Shown: one piece after another, positions 62,831-64,000 of the stretch
How positions within the stretch are numbered: the stretch's first letter is position 1
Layout: the number at the start of each line of letters is the position of its first letter
DNA from: Lampris incognitus
Lineage: Eukaryota; Chordata; Actinopteri; Lampriformes; Lampridae
Direction: 5' to 3'
Assembly (NCBI RefSeq): GCF_029633865.1
Contig: NC_079221.1
Location: 1,844,215-1,908,214 of the forward strand
Length of the DNA: 64,000 nt
The notes under the pieces: generated by a model
Database searches by the model: none
What the model saw: the letters and a program-made list of their open reading frames with translations, nothing else
Told to the model about the DNA's origin: nothing
Translations under genes and position numbers: made by a program

Positions 62831-63102
62831 CTGCATGTCTTGCTTACCCTTACCAGGTGCTTCATCAGCCGATGGTATTGCTGTTCCCGCGCAGGCCAAC
62901 AGCAGCGAGGCAGTTTGTTGCTCTCCTCTCTACTGCTCATAAGACGTTGTCTGCTGCTGATCTCGACTCCGCTTGTGCAACTTGCCCTGAGCTTGCAAAA
63001 CTCCATTCTCTCCACCCTGTCCTGATTTCCATTGCACACAAGTCTCATCAGTGGGTGGTGCGGACAAAGTAATGACTCTGTGATCTCTACCGGTGGCTGA
63101 AG

Positions 63103-63778
63103 ATGGATGCTCAGGTGCTCAGCACCATCCATTTCTGTCATTGGTGCCAGCTGAATGACAAAACCACCAAGCCACACCTAGTTCCACTACAACCAGTGCT
63201 TCTTCTGGATGGGCCATGGCAGAAGGTTGCCATCAACATCATTGGGCCATTTGATACAGCCGCTTCTGACTGCAGATATGCAATCACCCTGGCTGACTAC
63301 TATAGCAAATGGCCTGAGGTTGCCTTTACTCAGAACATTTCTACTGACACCGTGATTGCGTTCCTGTCATCGGTGTTCAGTCGGCATGGCAACCCACTGA
63401 GCATTGTGACAGATAATGGCGTTCAGTTCACCTCTGCATCCTTTGCTGCCTTTCTGCAGGAAAGACAAATCTTCCATAATCGCTTCTCTCGCTACTATCC
63501 CTCGGCCAATGGAGCTATAGAAAGATTTAACAGGGAGCTCAGACAATCCATACAGTTGGCCATTCAGCAACACCAGCCATGTAAACCAGCCATAACTGAC
63601 TTTTTGCAAGTCTATCGTGCTATACCCCATGCCACAACTGGTACTTTACCCTTTGAGCTCCTCCATGGAAAACCGAAGCACAAAAAGCTGACTCTGTTAC
63701 CACCTGCTCCTACATCCTTGCTGATGAGCATGGACATTCGCTGTAGGGTCAGCCAATGCCAGCACAAAATGAAGGTGC
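63103..63778 (+). pseudogene. Integrase region, open but with altered first catalytic residue
   Basis: A 238-codon ORF contains CHWCQLND (part of the zinc-binding HHCC), GPWQKVAINIIGPFD, IVTDNGVQFTS (second Asp) and SANGAIERFNRELRQ (Glu). At the first DDE position the usual Asp is Asn (aac). The last few codons run into the SINE head. Confidence 0.85.
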
Positions 63779-63781
63779 ATA

Positions 63782-63880
63782 GGCGTCCAGGTAGCATAGC
63801 AGTCTATTCCATTGCCTAGCAACATGGGGATCGCCCGTTCGAATTCCCGTGTTACCTCCAGCTTGGTCGGGCGTCCCTAC
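63782..63880 (+). mobile_element. SINE family 2, copy F, head only
   Basis: It begins ggcgtccaggtagcatagca (A-box) with B-box cgttcgaattcc, and stops after about 100 bases at ggtcgggcgtccctac, where another repeat starts. Confidence 0.8.
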
Positions 63881-64000
63881 TAGGGGTGCGCGGTATATGA
63901 GGTAGACGGTATAAATGATATAAATTTGGCCTACGGTAGAGATTTGGACTCTACCGACCAATCGCGATAACGCTTATTGATGACGTCATCGTATCTGCCT
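63881..64000. mobile_element. Start of an unidentified repeat, cut by window end
   Basis: taggggtgcgcggtatatga resembles the terminal repeat of hAT-like fish elements (taggggtg followed by gcg and tat). The rest lies outside the window. Confidence 0.35.

Larger units (their letters stand above)
60313..63781 (+). mobile_element. Decayed Ty3/gypsy-type LTR retrotransposon (gag-pol remnant)
   Basis: Order of domains is gag, CCHC zinc knuckle, protease, reverse transcriptase, RNase H, integrase, which is the Ty3/gypsy order. There are several stop codons and frameshifts (for example stops at 60574, 60896, 61773 and 62004 in the local frames), so it is not functional as a whole. No envelope-like gene is seen. 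The 3' end is interrupted by a SINE at 63782. LTRs are not verified. Confidence 0.9.

Overview
The window reads as nuclear DNA of a teleost fish. It holds spliced vertebrate genes with GT-AG introns. It also carries fish-typical mobile DNA: Rex3 and other RTE-clade LINEs, Tc1-like transposons, hAT-like elements, a decayed Ty3/gypsy retrotransposon and several tRNA-derived SINE families. There is an exceptional load of micro- and minisatellites. No prokaryotic features are present.

Three conserved genes form the backbone, and I could join their exons in frame. (1) ehhadh, the peroxisomal bifunctional enzyme, minus strand, 7 exons, complete (22865 down to 3912, 719 aa). (2) tmem41a, a VTT/DedA-family ER membrane protein, plus strand, 5 exons, complete (23373 to 31658, 277 aa). 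(3) igf2bp2, an RNA-binding protein, minus strand; the last 9 coding exons (KH2 to C-terminus) lie between 52223 and 40491, and its 5' part lies beyond the window. All three are neighbours or near neighbours on human 3q27, so the block is conserved. ehhadh and tmem41a are head to head over a CpG-rich 507-bp spacer with four CACGTG E-boxes. tmem41a and igf2bp2 are tail to tail, with predicted poly(A) signals about 90 bp apart.

Layout: 0-3.3 kb, SINE fragment and a 2.7-kb minisatellite; 3.4-22.9 kb, ehhadh with introns full of tandem arrays, SINEs, two Rex3 copies and an RTE insertion; 22.9-23.4 kb, shared promoter; 23.4-32.8 kb, tmem41a with four large intronic arrays; 32.8-40.5 kb, probable long igf2bp2 3' UTR containing two minisatellites and a CAG/CTG tract; 40.5-52.2 kb, igf2bp2 exons with two Tc1-like elements and SINEs in the introns; 52.5-64 kb, upstream igf2bp2 intron or intergenic DNA with a third Rex3, SINEs, a hAT-like element swollen by an 80-copy 34-bp array, and a decayed gypsy element.

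The most unusual aspects are the tandem arrays, which cover over a quarter of the window with a different unit in each place, and several structurally odd mobile elements. These include a Tc1 derivative rebuilt as a 535-bp-arm palindrome, hAT-like elements that host minisatellites, and Rex3 copies that share the same disabling changes. I did not find a clearly new multi-gene system. Gene names rest on recognising protein families by eye; no database search was run.
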